Source: Pseudazoarcus pumilus
GTDB taxonomy: Bacteria > Pseudomonadota > Gammaproteobacteria > Burkholderiales > Rhodocyclaceae
Length of the DNA: 64,000 bases
Reading direction: 5' to 3'
NCBI RefSeq assembly: GCF_002872475.1
Contig: NZ_CP025682.1
Span: 1-64,000 of the forward strand
Notes under the pieces: generated by a model
Database searches by the model: none
The model's input: the letters and a program-made list of their open reading frames with translations, nothing else
Told to the model about the DNA's origin: nothing
Program-made: the position numbers and the translations under genes
Shown here: piece by piece, positions 40,119 to 49,504 of the stretch
How positions within the stretch are numbered: the stretch's first letter is position 1
How the letters are laid out: every line of letters starts with the position of its first letter

Positions 40119-41465
40119 TTAGATCACTCCCTGCGCCAGCATGGCGTCGGCGACCTTGACGAAGCCGGCGATGTTGGCACCGTCGACGTAGCTGACGCTG
40201 CCGTCTTCCTGTTGGCCGTGGCGCAGGCAGGCGGCGTGGATGCCGCACATGATTTCGCGCAGGCGGGCGTCGACTTCCTCGCGCGTCCAGGAAAGGCGCA
40301 TGGCGTTCTGGCTCATTTCCAGTCCGGAGGTGGCGACACCGCCGGCGTTGCTGGCCTTGCCCGGGGCGTAGAGGACACGGGCTTGCTCGAACACGCGCAC
40401 GGCGTCGGCGGTGCACGGCATGTTGGCGCCCTCGGCGACGCAGATCACGCCGTTGTCGACCAGGCGTTGGGCGTCTTCGGCGTGCAGTTCGTTTTGCGTG
40501 GCGCAGGGCAGCGCGACGTCGGCCTTGACGCTCCAGGGGCGCTGACCGGGCTCGAAGCGGGCGTCGGAGACGCGCTCGGCGTAGTCGCTGACGCGGCCGT
40601 AGAGGTGGTTCTTCACCTCCATCATGACGGCGAGCTTTTCGGTCGTGAAGCCGGATTCGTCGATCACGGTGCCGCTGGAATCCGACATGGTCATGACTTT
40701 CGCGCCCAGTTCCATGGCCTTTTCGGCGGCGTACTGGGCGACGTTGCCGGAGCCGGAGATGGACACGCGCAGGCCGTCGAAACTGCGATCGGCATGGCGC
40801 AGCATTTGCTCTGCGAAGTACACGGTGCCGTAGCCGGTGGCCTCGGGGCGCATCAGTGAGCCGCCGAAGGACAGGCCCTTGCCGGTGAACACGCAGTCGG
40901 CGCGGTTGCTGAGTTTCTTGACCATGCCGGCCATGAAGCCGACCTCGCGCGCACCCACGCCGATGTCGCCGGCCGGGATGTCGGTGTCGGGGCCGAGGTG
41001 GCGGTGCAGTTCGGTCATGAAGGCCTGGCAGAAACGCATCACTTCGCCGGGGCTGCGCCCCTTGGGGTTGAAGTCGGAACCGCCCTTGCCGCCGCCCATG
41101 GGCAGCGTGGTCAGCGCGTTCTTGAAGGTCTGCTCGAAGGCCAGGAACTTGAGAATGGACAGATTCACCGAAGGGTGGAAGCGAATGCCACCCTTGTAAG
41201 GCCCGATGGACGAATTGTGCTGGACGCGGTAGCCGCGGTTGACGTGCACCTCACCCGAATCGTCCACCCACGACACACGGAACAGGATCGCGCGCTCGGG
41301 CTCGACGATGCGGTCGAGCAGGCCGTGCTCGGCGTAGCGCGGATGTTTCTGGATGAACGGCCACAGGCTATCCATCACGTCGGCGACCGCCTGCAGGAAT
41401 TCGGTCTGTCCGGCGTCGCGTTGCGCGACGTGATCGAGGAAGGATTCGAGGGTGGTGTACTTCAT
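40119..41465 (-). CDS. gdhA: NADP-type glutamate dehydrogenase
   Basis: The enzyme interconverts 2-oxoglutarate, ammonium and NADPH with glutamate, the main ammonium-assimilating route under plentiful nitrogen. The 448-residue protein is of the hexameric class (E. coli GdhA is 447). The substrate block RVQHNSSIGPYKGGIRFHPS, the catalytic PMGGGKGGSDFNPKGRS lysine and the NADP motif VSISGSGNVAQYAAEKA are all present. ATG 41465 follows GGGAGACG. An intrinsic terminator sits in its 5' leader, only 16 bases before the start, implying attenuation. Confidence 0.95.
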   Translation of the reverse strand: MKYTTLESFLDHVAQRDAGQTEFLQAVADVMDSLWPFIQKHPRYAEHGLLDRIVEPERAILFRVSWVDDSGEVHVNRGYRVQHNSSIGPYKGGIRFHPSVNLSILKFLAFEQTFKNALTTLPMGGGKGGSDFNPKGRSPGEVMRFCQAFMTELHRHLGPDTDIPAGDIGVGAREVGFMAGMVKKLSNRADCVFTGKGLSFGGSLMRPEATGYGTVYFAEQMLRHADRSFDGLRVSISGSGNVAQYAAEKAMELGAKVMTMSDSSGTVIDESGFTTEKLAVMMEVKNHLYGRVSDYAERVSDARFEPGQRPWSVKADVALPCATQNELHAEDAQRLVDNGVICVAEGANMPCTADAVRVFEQARVLYAPGKASNAGGVATSGLEMSQNAMRLSWTREEVDARLREIMCGIHAACLRHGQQEDGSVSYVDGANIAGFVKVADAMLAQGVI

Positions 41466-41480
41466 TACGTCTCCCGATGG

Positions 41481-41507
41481 AAAAACGCCGCAGCAAGCGC
41501 TGCGGCG
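41481..41507 (-). terminator. Intrinsic terminator inside the gdhA leader
   Basis: On the minus strand, CGCCGCAGC and GCTGCGGCG form a perfect 9-base-pair stem around a 4-base loop, followed by TTTTT (41485-41481) and then the gdhA ribosome site. A terminator this close before the start can only let gdhA be expressed if transcription reads through or an alternative structure forms. It could instead end a short upstream transcript. Confidence 0.75.
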
Positions 41508-41696
41508 AACTTGCGGCGCGAGGCCGCATGGCAATTGTCGTCCAGATGAAAAAAGAATGCACATGCTTGGTGCGTTCTTGATCTGTCGGTCAGGTGGCGG
41601 CCGGTTTCCTGCCAGACCACCCACGAAGCCGGGGTTTCCGGCTTGAAGCGTTGGCGAGCCTCTTCGCGCTCAATGTATTGCTGGATTGCACGGACG

Positions 41697-41722
41697 AAAA
41701 AGGGGACGCCGCAGCGTCCCCT
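41697..41722 (-). terminator. Intrinsic terminator of the RND efflux operon
   Basis: On the minus strand AGGGGACGC pairs perfectly with GCGTCCCCT around a 4-base loop, followed by a T-run. It lies 22 bases after the stop of the outer-membrane factor gene and separates the efflux operon from gdhA. Confidence 0.92.
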
Positions 41723-41743
41723 CCGTCTTCAAGCAAGCCAACC

Positions 41744-43138
41744 TTATTTCCAGCCGCCGCCGAGCACCTTGTACAGCGTGACCAGACTCGCCGCGTCGGC
41801 CAGTTCCACGCCGACCAGTTCGAGCTGGGCGGCGTAGAGCTGGCGCTGGGCATCGAGCACGCCAAGGTAGGAGTCGACGCCGCCCTTGTAGCGGGCCTCA
41901 GACAGTCGAAAGCTCTCCGAGTTGGCGTCCACCAGGGCGCGCTGGGCGTCGAGGCGCTCGTCGAGCGTGGCGCGTTCGGCGAGCACGTCGGCGACTTCGC
42001 GGAAGGCGGTCTGAATGGCCTTCTCGTATTGCGCCACGGCGATCTCGCGGTCGATGCGGCTGACCTCGACTTCGCTCTGCAATCGGCCGGCCGAGAAGAT
42101 CGGGATCGATACCGCGGGCATGAAGGCCCAGGTGCGCGAGCCGGATTCGAACAGGCCCGACAGGCTGGAACTCGCGGTGCCGGCCGAAGCGGTGAGCGAG
42201 ATGCGCGGGAACAGCGCCGCACGGGCGGAGCCGATGTTGGCGTTGGCCGCGCGCAGGCGGTATTCGGCCTCGAGGATGTCGGGGCGGCGCACGAGCACGA
42301 TGGACGGAACGCCGGCCGGCAGTTCGGCGAGCGTTGGCCGCTCTTCGGTGAAGCCGTCGGGCAACAGCTCGTCGGGCACCTCGCCGCCGACCACCAGGGT
42401 CAGCGCGTTGCGGCCCTGGGCGACGAGCGCGCTGTAGCGGGCAGCGTCGGCGCGGGCACGCTCGAGGCTGCTGCGCACCAGGTTGAGATCCAGCGCGGAG
42501 GCTACGCCGAGCTCGAAGCTGCGTTGCGTCAGGTCGAAGGATTCCTGCTGCGCGCTCAGCGTGTCGCGCGCGATCGCCAGGCGCTCCTGGTCGGCGGCGA
42601 GCGAGAGCCAGGTGCCGGCGACTTCGGAGACCAGGCTGATCTGCGCGGCGCGGCGCGCCTCGGTGGTGGCGAGGAAGGTCTCCAGCGCCTGTTGTTCGAG
42701 GTTGCGGATGCGCCCGAAGAAATCCAGCTCGAAACCGGTGAAGCCGATGTCCGCGGAGTATTGGCGGTTAATGGTTGATTGGCCGCTCTGGCTGAGGTCG
42801 CCGGGCACGCGCTGGGCGTTCTGGCCGGCGCCGGCCTCGATGCTGGGAAAGCGCTCGGCGCCGCGGATGCGGTATTGCGCGCGGGCGCGTTCGATGTCGA
42901 GCGCGGCGGTGCGCAGGTCGCGGTTGTCGGCCAGGGCGCGCTCGATCAGCGAACGCAGGCGCGGTTCGGTGAAGAATTCGCGCCAGGCGATCTGGTCGGC
43001 GGGCAGGCCGGCGGAGGCCACGCCGGCCTCGCGCCATTCGGCCGCCACCGGTGGCTCGGGGCGCTCATGATCGGGTGCGAGGTTGGCGCAGCCCGAGGCG
43101 ATGAGCGCGGCGAGCAGGGCAAGTGCGGGAGTTTTCAT
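41744..43138 (-). CDS. RND efflux outer-membrane factor (OprM/TolC family)
   Basis: The 464-residue lipoprotein is the outer-membrane channel of the efflux pump. The signal peptide ends in the lipobox IASGCANL. Two homologous TolC/OprM halves follow, with LVEDRLGVASALDLNLVRSSL-like helical repeats, WRE/FFTEPRLRSLIERALADN near 50, and the RRPDILEAEYRLRAANANIGSARAALFP block near 285, typical of the OprM group. It starts 1 base after the RND pump gene stop, as the third operon gene. Nothing appears missing. Confidence 0.93.
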   Translation of the reverse strand: MKTPALALLAALIASGCANLAPDHERPEPPVAAEWREAGVASAGLPADQIAWREFFTEPRLRSLIERALADNRDLRTAALDIERARAQYRIRGAERFPSIEAGAGQNAQRVPGDLSQSGQSTINRQYSADIGFTGFELDFFGRIRNLEQQALETFLATTEARRAAQISLVSEVAGTWLSLAADQERLAIARDTLSAQQESFDLTQRSFELGVASALDLNLVRSSLERARADAARYSALVAQGRNALTLVVGGEVPDELLPDGFTEERPTLAELPAGVPSIVLVRRPDILEAEYRLRAANANIGSARAALFPRISLTASAGTASSSLSGLFESGSRTWAFMPAVSIPIFSAGRLQSEVEVSRIDREIAVAQYEKAIQTAFREVADVLAERATLDERLDAQRALVDANSESFRLSEARYKGGVDSYLGVLDAQRQLYAAQLELVGVELADAASLVTLYKVLGGGWK

Positions 43139-43139
43139 G

Positions 43140-46100
43140 TCAGCCGGCCTCCTGCGACTGCGGCGCGGTGGTGTCCGTCGCGGGTTTCCTGCGGCGGAAG
43201 ACGCGCAGGATGCTCACGTAGAACAGCGGGATGAAGAAGATGCCCAGCGCGGTCGCCATGAAGGTGCCGCCCAGTACGCCGGTGCCGATGGCGTTCTGCG
43301 CGCCGGAGCCGGCGCCGGTGGCGATGGTCAGCGGCACCACGCCCAGGCCGAAGGCCAGCGAGGTCATCAGGATGGGACGCAGACGCTGGCGCACGGCGAT
43401 GAGCGTGGCCTCGATCATGTCCTTGCCCTCTTCCATCTGCGCCTTGGCGAACTCGACGATGAGGATGGCGTTCTTCGACGACAGGCCGATGATTGCGAGC
43501 AGGCCGACCTGGAAGAACACGTCGTTCGACATGCCGCGCCCGAGCGCCGCGAGCAGTGCGCCGATCACCCCCAGCGGTACCACCAGCATCACCGCGAACG
43601 GAATCGACCAGCTCTCGTAGAGCGCCGCCAGACACAGGAACACGACGAGAATCGACAGCGCGTACAGTGCCGGCGCCTGATCGCCGGACTTGCGTTCCTC
43701 GTACGAGGTGCCGCTCCACTCGTAGCCGAAGCCCGGTGGCAGCTTGGCCATGATCTCCTCGACCGCGGTCATGGCGTCGCCGGAGGACAGCCCCGGCGCG
43801 GCCTGGCCGAGCAGCTCGACGGCCGGCTGGCCGTTGAAGCGCTCCAGCCGTGGCGGGCCGTAGGTCCAGTGGGCGCTGGCGAAGGCCGAGAAGGGCACCA
43901 TGTCGCCGGTCTCGTTGCGCACATACCACTTGTTGAGATCTTCGGGCAGCATGCGCGCGCGCGCCTCGCCCTGCAGGAACACCTTCTTGATGCGCCCGCG
44001 GTCGATGAAGTCGTTGACGTAGTCGCCGCCCCAGGCGGTCGACAGCGTCTCGTTGATCTCGGCGATCGATACGCCCAGCGCGCCGGCGCGGGCGTGGTCG
44101 ATGTCGAGCTGGAACTGCGGCACGTCGTCCTGGCCGTTGGGGCGCACACCCACCAGACGCGGGTCTTCCGACGCCATGCCGAGGAACTGGTTGCGCGCGT
44201 CCACCAGTGCCGCATGGCCGAGGCCGGCGCGGTCCTGCAACTGCACGTTGAAGCCGCCCGAGGTGCCCAGCTCCAGCACCGCCGGTGGCACGAAGGCGAA
44301 CACCATGGCCTCGCGGATCTTGGAGAACGCGCTCGAGGCGCGCGCGGCCACATCCTTGACGTTCTGGCCGGGCAGCGTGCGCTCGTCCCACGGATGCAGG
44401 TTCACGAAGCCGATGCCCACGTGCTGGCCGCGACCGCCGAAGCTGAAGCCGGCCACCGTGAACAGCGCGCGTACAGTGTCCTTCTCGTCTTCGAGGAAGT
44501 GCTGCTCGACCTTCTTGAGCACGTCGAGCGTGCGCTCCTGCGTGGCGCCGGCCGGCAACATCACCTGGGTGAACATCACGCCCTGGTCCTCGTCGGGCAG
44601 GAAGGCGGTGGGCATGCGCAGAAACAGCAGCGCCAGCACCGCGCAGATCGCAACGTAGATCGCGAGGAAACGCAGCGGGCGGCGCAGGATGCCGTCCACG
44701 GACGATTCGTAGCGATTCTGGTTGCGGTCGAACCAGCGGTTGAACCAGCCGAAGAAGCCGCGGAACCAGCTGTTCTCGCCGGCCACATGGCCTTTGGGCA
44801 CCTGCTTGAGCATGGTCGCGCACAGCGCGGGTGTGAACACGATGGCCACCAGCACCGACAAGGCCATGGCGGATACGATGGTGATCGAGAACTGGCGGTA
44901 GATCACCCCGGTGGAGCCGCCGAAGAAGGCCATCGGCACGAACACGGCGGAGAGCACCAGACCGATGCCGATGAGCGCGCCGGTGATCTGGCCCATCGAC
45001 TTCTTGGTGGCCTCCTTGGGTGGCAGGCCTTCTTCGGTCATGATGCGTTCGACGTTCTCGACCACGACGATGGCATCATCCACCAGCAGGCCGATGGCCA
45101 GCACCATGCCGAACATGGTGAGCATGTTGATCGAGAAGCCGAAGGCGGCCATCAGCCCGAAGGTGCCGAGCAGCACCACCGGAATCGCGAAGGTCGGGAT
45201 CAGCGTGGCGCGGATGTTCTGCAGGAACAGGAACATCACCAGGAAGACCAGCGCGACCGCCTCGATCATGGTCATCACGACCTTCTCGATCGAGATGCGC
45301 ACGAAGGGCGTGGTGTCGTAGGGGATGACCGCCTTCACGCCTTCCGGGTAGAAGTTCTCCATCTCCGCGAGCTTGGCGCGGATGGCCTGTGCCGTCTCCA
45401 GCGCGTTGGCGCCGGAAGCCAGGCGGATGGCGATGCCGGCGGCCGGCTCGCCATTGAAGCGCGCGATGGTGTCGTAGCTCTCCGCCCCGATCTCGATGCG
45501 CGCCACATCCTTGAGACGTACCTCGCCACCGGATGCGGCCGTGCGCAGCAGGATGTCCTCGAACTGCTCCACGGTCTGCAGGCGGCTCTGCGCGGTGATC
45601 GACGCGGTGAAGCCCTGGCCGGGGATGGCCGGAGTGCCGCCGAGTTGGCCGGCCGAGACCTGCGTGTTCTGCGCCTCGATGGCGCGGCGCACGTCGGACG
45701 GCGTCATGCGGTAGTTGACCAGCTTGTCCGGATCCATCCAGATGCGCATCGCGTACTGCGAACCGAACACCACGACCTCGCCGACGCCGGTCACGCGCGA
45801 GAGCGGGTCCTGCACGCTGGAGACCAGGAAGTCGGTCAGGTCGAAGTTGGACTTGCTGCCGTCCTCGGCGACGAAGCCGATCACCATCAGGAAGTTGCGT
45901 GCGGATTTCGCCACCTGCACGCCCTGCTGCTGCACGGCCTGCGGCAGCAGTGGCAGCGCGAGCTGCAGCTTGTTCTGTACCTGTACCTGGGCGATGTCGG
46001 GGTCGGTATCGGCGCTGAAGGTCAGCGTGACCGTGGCGCGGCCGAAGGAATCGGCCGATGAATTGAAGTACAGCAGGCCGTCCAGGCCGGTCATCTTCTG

Positions 46101-46298
46101 CTCGATGACCTGCACCACCGAATCCTCGACGGCCTTGGCGGAGGCGCCCGGGTAGGTGGTGTTGATCGCAATCGCCGGCGGCGCGATGGCCGGGTACTGC
46201 GACACCGGCAGGTTCAGGATGGACAGGGTGCCGGCCAGCATGATGACGATGGCGATGACCCAGGCGAAGATCGGCCGGTCGATGAAGAACTTTGCCAT
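43140..46298 (-). CDS. RND efflux pump, inner-membrane proton antiporter (AcrB/MexB family)
   Basis: The 1052-residue transporter exchanges protons for drugs and passes them to the outer membrane. It starts [23 protein letters not shown] and carries 12 membrane helices with two large periplasmic loops. The proton-relay helix 4 [18 protein letters not shown], with paired aspartates, and the lysine-bearing helix 10 [15 protein letters not shown] are intact. The HAE1 end block [18 protein letters not shown] is present. It sits between the adaptor and the outer-membrane gene. The drug spectrum is unknown. Confidence 0.96.
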   Translation of the reverse strand: MAKFFIDRPIFAWVIAIVIMLAGTLSILNLPVSQYPAIAPPAIAINTTYPGASAKAVEDSVVQVIEQKMTGLDGLLYFNSSADSFGRATVTLTFSADTDPDIAQVQVQNKLQLALPLLPQAVQQQGVQVAKSARNFLMVIGFVAEDGSKSNFDLTDFLVSSVQDPLSRVTGVGEVVVFGSQYAMRIWMDPDKLVNYRMTPSDVRRAIEAQNTQVSAGQLGGTPAIPGQGFTASITAQSRLQTVEQFEDILLRTAASGGEVRLKDVARIEIGAESYDTIARFNGEPAAGIAIRLASGANALETAQAIRAKLAEMENFYPEGVKAVIPYDTTPFVRISIEKVVMTMIEAVALVFLVMFLFLQNIRATLIPTFAIPVVLLGTFGLMAAFGFSINMLTMFGMVLAIGLLVDDAIVVVENVERIMTEEGLPPKEATKKSMGQITGALIGIGLVLSAVFVPMAFFGGSTGVIYRQFSITIVSAMALSVLVAIVFTPALCATMLKQVPKGHVAGENSWFRGFFGWFNRWFDRNQNRYESSVDGILRRPLRFLAIYVAICAVLALLFLRMPTAFLPDEDQGVMFTQVMLPAGATQERTLDVLKKVEQHFLEDEKDTVRALFTVAGFSFGGRGQHVGIGFVNLHPWDERTLPGQNVKDVAARASSAFSKIREAMVFAFVPPAVLELGTSGGFNVQLQDRAGLGHAALVDARNQFLGMASEDPRLVGVRPNGQDDVPQFQLDIDHARAGALGVSIAEINETLSTAWGGDYVNDFIDRGRIKKVFLQGEARARMLPEDLNKWYVRNETGDMVPFSAFASAHWTYGPPRLERFNGQPAVELLGQAAPGLSSGDAMTAVEEIMAKLPPGFGYEWSGTSYEERKSGDQAPALYALSILVVFLCLAALYESWSIPFAVMLVVPLGVIGALLAALGRGMSNDVFFQVGLLAIIGLSSKNAILIVEFAKAQMEEGKDMIEATLIAVRQRLRPILMTSLAFGLGVVPLTIATGAGSGAQNAIGTGVLGGTFMATALGIFFIPLFYVSILRVFRRRKPATDTTAPQSQEAG

Positions 46299-46308
46299 GG
46301 TTCCGCCC

Positions 46309-47469
46309 TCAGCCCTGTTCTTTGCTGTCGGCGACGCTGACCTTGGCGCCCGGGCGGATGCGCTGCAGCCCTTCGACGACCACGCGGTCGCCCGGCGCGA
46401 GGCCGTCGCTGACGATCCACGCGTCGCTGGTGGCGCGCTGGATGGTCAGCGCACGCGACTCGATCTCGTCGTCGCCATTGACCACCATTGCCATCGGGTT
46501 GCCGCGCGGGTCGCGCTGCACCGCCGCGTGCGGCACGGTGATGGCGCCCTCGGCCGTGCCCTGGTCGATGCGGGCGCGCACGTACATGCCCGGCAGCAGG
46601 CGCTGTTCCGGGTTGGGAAACAGCGCGCGCAGCGTCACCGAGCCGGTGTCGGGATCCACCGACACCTCGGAGAAAGCCAGCCGGCCCTCGTGTTCGTAGT
46701 CCGTGCCGTCCTCGAAGACGAGCTGCACCGGCGTGTCGCCCTCGGCATCGCGGCGCACACGGCCGTCCTCGACGGCGCGGCGCAGTGCGCGCATCTCGTT
46801 GCCCGACTGCGTGAGGTCGACATAGATGGGATCGAGCTGCTGCACGGTCGCCAGCGCCTGCGCCTGGCTTGCCGTGACCAGCGCCCCGGCGGTCACCGTC
46901 GAGCGCCCGATGCGCCCGTCGATGGGCGAGGTCACGCGCGTGTATTGCAGATTGATCTCTGCGCGCTTGAGCGCCGCGCGGCTGGAGGCGATTTCGGCCT
47001 GCGCCTGCTTGTGGGCGGCCACCGCGTCGTCGTAGGCCTGGGTGCTGACGGCCTTGATCTTGACCAGTTCGGCGTATCGCTCGGCGCGCACGCGCGCCGC
47101 TTCGGCATTGGCTTCGGCGCGCGCGAGCGCGGCGCGGGCGCTGTCGACCTCGGCCTCGTAGGTTGCCGCGTCGATCTGGTAGAGCAGTTCGCCGCGCTTC
47201 ACTTCCGCGCCTTCGGTGAACAATCGTTCCTGGATGATGCCGCCGACCTGAGGCCGGATCTCGGCGATCATGTAGGCCGAGGTGCGTCCGGGCAGCTCGG
47301 TGCTGACCGGAACGGATGTGGCGCGGACTTCGATCACGGTCACTTCGGGCGGTGGTGCCCCGCTGCCTTGGGCTTGCGATCCAGACGGTTCGTCGCCGCA
47401 GGCCGTGAGCAGCGCGACCAGCGTCAGGGCCGCCGTCGTCGCGGCGGTTCGTGCTGAGGAGGGGAGCAT
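46309..47469 (-). CDS. RND efflux periplasmic adaptor (MFP, AcrA/MexA type)
   Basis: The 386-residue lipoprotein links pump and channel. The signal peptide ends at LLTACGDE (lipobox). The lipoyl/beta-barrel halves are present: [28 protein letters not shown] near 75, a helical hairpin at 95-175, and [21 protein letters not shown] near 190. ATG 47469 is chosen because it gives the lipoprotein signal. It is the first gene of a three-gene operon facing the TetR gene across a palindrome. Confidence 0.94.
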   Translation of the reverse strand: MLPSSARTAATTAALTLVALLTACGDEPSGSQAQGSGAPPPEVTVIEVRATSVPVSTELPGRTSAYMIAEIRPQVGGIIQERLFTEGAEVKRGELLYQIDAATYEAEVDSARAALARAEANAEAARVRAERYAELVKIKAVSTQAYDDAVAAHKQAQAEIASSRAALKRAEINLQYTRVTSPIDGRIGRSTVTAGALVTASQAQALATVQQLDPIYVDLTQSGNEMRALRRAVEDGRVRRDAEGDTPVQLVFEDGTDYEHEGRLAFSEVSVDPDTGSVTLRALFPNPEQRLLPGMYVRARIDQGTAEGAITVPHAAVQRDPRGNPMAMVVNGDDEIESRALTIQRATSDAWIVSDGLAPGDRVVVEGLQRIRPGAKVSVADSKEQG

Positions 47470-47524
47470 GCAGACCTCTGTCTGTCGGGGCGTAAACGTG
47501 GCTCGTCGTTGGCGCGGTGTTATT

Positions 47525-47556
47525 AGAATGGGCGCTCTAGTTCGAACGCTCATTCT
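47525..47556. promoter_or_regulatory. Palindromic operator between RND operon and TetR regulator
   Basis: AGAATGGGCGCTC (47525-47537) and its near-complement in CGAACGCTCATTCT (47543-47556) form an inverted repeat. It lies 56 bases from the adaptor start and 27 bases from the regulator start, a position expected for a TetR binding site that controls both directions. Confidence 0.7.
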
Positions 47557-47582
47557 ATGTTACCGTCGATGACATCGCAAGC

Positions 47583-48236
47583 ATGAAACCGGCGCCAACG
47601 CCGGATCTACGGAAACTACGAATGCAGCAGGATTTCCCCCGCGGCGAGATGCCGCACACCGCACGCGCCGAGGCGCGTCGCGCCCAGGTGCTCGACGCGG
47701 CGCTCGCGTGTTTTCGCGAGCACGGCTTCCACGGCGCGAGCATCGCGCGCATCTGCAAGGCCTCGGGCATGAGCCCGGGCCACATCTATCACTACTTCCG
47801 CAACAAGGAAGAGATCATCGCCGCCATCGTCGAGCAGGATGTGGCACGCATCCTCGACTTTCACGATCGCATGCGCAGCAGCGACGATCTGGTCGCGACC
47901 ATGCGCGAATGCGTCGCCGAGGGTGTGCGCGACACGCTCGACGCCGACGCGGCCGCGCTCAAACTCGAAATCCTCGCCGAGGCGGCGCGCAATCCGCGCA
48001 TCGCCGAACTCGTGCAGGCGGCGGACCGGCGGCTGCGTACCAGTTTCATCGAGACGCTGCGAGCAGTTGGTGTGGTGCGCGGTGACGACGCCCAGATGAA
48101 CGATTGCGTGGATACCCTGTGCGCGATGTTCGACGGCCTGATGACGCGCGGCGTGCGCAACCCCGATCTCGATGTCGCCGCGGTCACGCGTCGCTACCAG
48201 GAGCGCGTGCTCGAGCTGCTCGGCATCACGGCCTGA
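47583..48236 (+). CDS. TetR-family repressor of the RND operon
   Basis: The 217-residue protein has the TetR helix-turn-helix (RAQVLDAALACFREHGF, then SIARICKASGMSPGHIYHYFRNKEEII) at about 25-80 and a C-terminal ligand-binding domain of the AcrR type. It lies divergently from the efflux operon and probably represses it and itself through the palindrome between them. Inducers are unknown. The start is either ATG 47583 or the ATG at 47622, which would drop 13 residues; neither has a strong ribosome site. Confidence 0.9.
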   Translation: MKPAPTPDLRKLRMQQDFPRGEMPHTARAEARRAQVLDAALACFREHGFHGASIARICKASGMSPGHIYHYFRNKEEIIAAIVEQDVARILDFHDRMRSSDDLVATMRECVAEGVRDTLDADAAALKLEILAEAARNPRIAELVQAADRRLRTSFIETLRAVGVVRGDDAQMNDCVDTLCAMFDGLMTRGVRNPDLDVAAVTRRYQERVLELLGITA

Positions 48237-48548
48237 GTGCCCGCGCGACGGCTCGGAAACATCTTCTTACGATATCCCGTCCGGGCTGCACGGCCACGCC
48301 GCCCGGCCGACACGCCGCCCTCGCGCAAAACCTGCGTCATTGCTGATGCTGCGCGTCGCCCGCCGCGGCGTCGCCGCTTGCCCCGCGTGCATGCCCGATC
48401 GCGCCACGGATCGTCGATTGCGCGGCCCGTCGGCTTGGTCGCGGCACGAAACCGCTGTTATTTTGCGTCGCTCCCGGACCGGTTGCGTGTCCCGTGGAAG
48501 CTTCCGGCTCGGGTATTCCGAAGAAGAATCCCGACAGGAGCGACCACG
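48237..48548 (+). other. Gene-free region before the DUF481 gene
   Basis: No supported gene is seen in these 312 bases. A candidate promoter TTGGTC (48435-48440) and TTATTT (48458-48463) with 17-base spacing points to the DUF481 gene, leaving a leader of about 80 bases. The rest is GC-rich and without notable repeats. Confidence 0.4.
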
Positions 48549-49259
48549 ATGAACAAGCTGATCCCCGTTGTTTGCGCAGTGCTGAGCATGCCGCTTGCGG
48601 TCCACGCCGAAGGCTGGAGCGGCAGCGCCGAGCTGGGCTTTTCGAACACCTCCGGCAACAGTCGCGATACCAGCCTGAACACGCGCTTCGACCTGCTGCA
48701 CGAGAACGCGGTGTGGACCCACGAGTTCTTCGGCGACGCCTACTACGCGAAATCCGACGGCGAGAAAACGGCCGAGCGTCTGGCGCTGGGTTACAAGCCC
48801 AAGCGCATCCTCACCGACCGCTCCTACCTGTTCGGCACGTTGCGCTATGAGCGCGACCGCTTCTCCGACATCCTCGCGCGCTGGACGGTGCTGGGTGGCT
48901 ACGGTCACACGCTGTACCGCTCCGATGCGGCGGTACTCGATGCCGAGATCGGCGCCGGCATGCGCCAGACCCGTTACGACGAGAATCCGGACGACCTCGA
49001 TCGCAACGAGCCGGTGCTCTACGTCGGTGGTCGCTACGGCTGGGACATCTCCGAGAGCGCGCGCTTCACCCAGGACGTGCGCGTCGAGTACGGCCCCGAC
49101 AACACCTGGACCGAGTCGGTCACCGCGCTGCGCCTGAAGGTCACCGACCGCGTCTCGGCCAAGATCAGCCACACCATCCGCCACAACAGTGATCTGGAGG
49201 GTTCGCGCGGCAAGAAGGTCGACCAGATCACCGGCGTCAACCTCGTGTACGGATTCTGA
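48549..49259 (+). CDS. DUF481-family outer-membrane protein
   Basis: The 236-residue protein has a signal peptide (about 1-20, ending VHAEGW) and a DUF481 (YdiY-like) beta-barrel body: SGSAELGFSNTSGNSRDTSLN, RSYLFGTLRYERDRFSD, VEYGPDNTWTESVTALRL and the terminal aromatic VNLVYGF, as in outer-membrane proteins. E. coli YdiY, an acid-inducible family member, has no assigned role. CAGGAG lies 7 bases before ATG 48549. It is a single gene. Confidence 0.9.
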   Translation: MNKLIPVVCAVLSMPLAVHAEGWSGSAELGFSNTSGNSRDTSLNTRFDLLHENAVWTHEFFGDAYYAKSDGEKTAERLALGYKPKRILTDRSYLFGTLRYERDRFSDILARWTVLGGYGHTLYRSDAAVLDAEIGAGMRQTRYDENPDDLDRNEPVLYVGGRYGWDISESARFTQDVRVEYGPDNTWTESVTALRLKVTDRVSAKISHTIRHNSDLEGSRGKKVDQITGVNLVYGF

Positions 49260-49298
49260 GCACCGGGTGCCTGGCTTCCAAAGCCTCGCATGTTGATC

Positions 49299-49433
49299 TA
49301 TAGTGGCTCCGCCGCGCCGGTGGCTGATTGGCTGGGTGTTCAGCCAGCCGTCCTGCCGTCGGAACAGGCGCCGCCGTCCGGCCGCGCCTCCGGCCCGGTT
49401 CTGCGGCTTCCCTCGGGGAGGCCGTTTTCGTTT
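49299..49433 (+). ncRNA. Candidate small RNA or leader RNA before the AAA+ gene
   Basis: A TATAGT -10 element (49299-49304) with a weak TTCCAA -35 (49276-49281) lies about 200 bases upstream of the AAA+ gene. Downstream, TGGCTG...CAGCCA (49329-49346) forms a hairpin, and CGGCTTCCC TCG GGGAGGCCG (49404-49424) followed by TTTTCGTTT is a convincing terminator. Together they outline an RNA of about 120 bases. It could be a free small RNA or an attenuated leader of the AAA+ gene 71 bases after the T-run. Confidence 0.45.
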
Positions 49434-49504
49434 CACAGCCCCGGCAGCCACGCACATGCCCGCTCCCGGGCGACGGTGCCCCTTGCGCCGAGACAGGAGT
49501 GGTA

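Noticed and set aside
41368-41562. Minus-strand small frame overlapping the gdhA start (possible leader peptide MHSFFIWTT...)
   Set aside because: It runs 95 bases into gdhA in another frame and shows no enrichment for an amino acid that could sense nitrogen supply; attenuation by the hairpin alone is enough.
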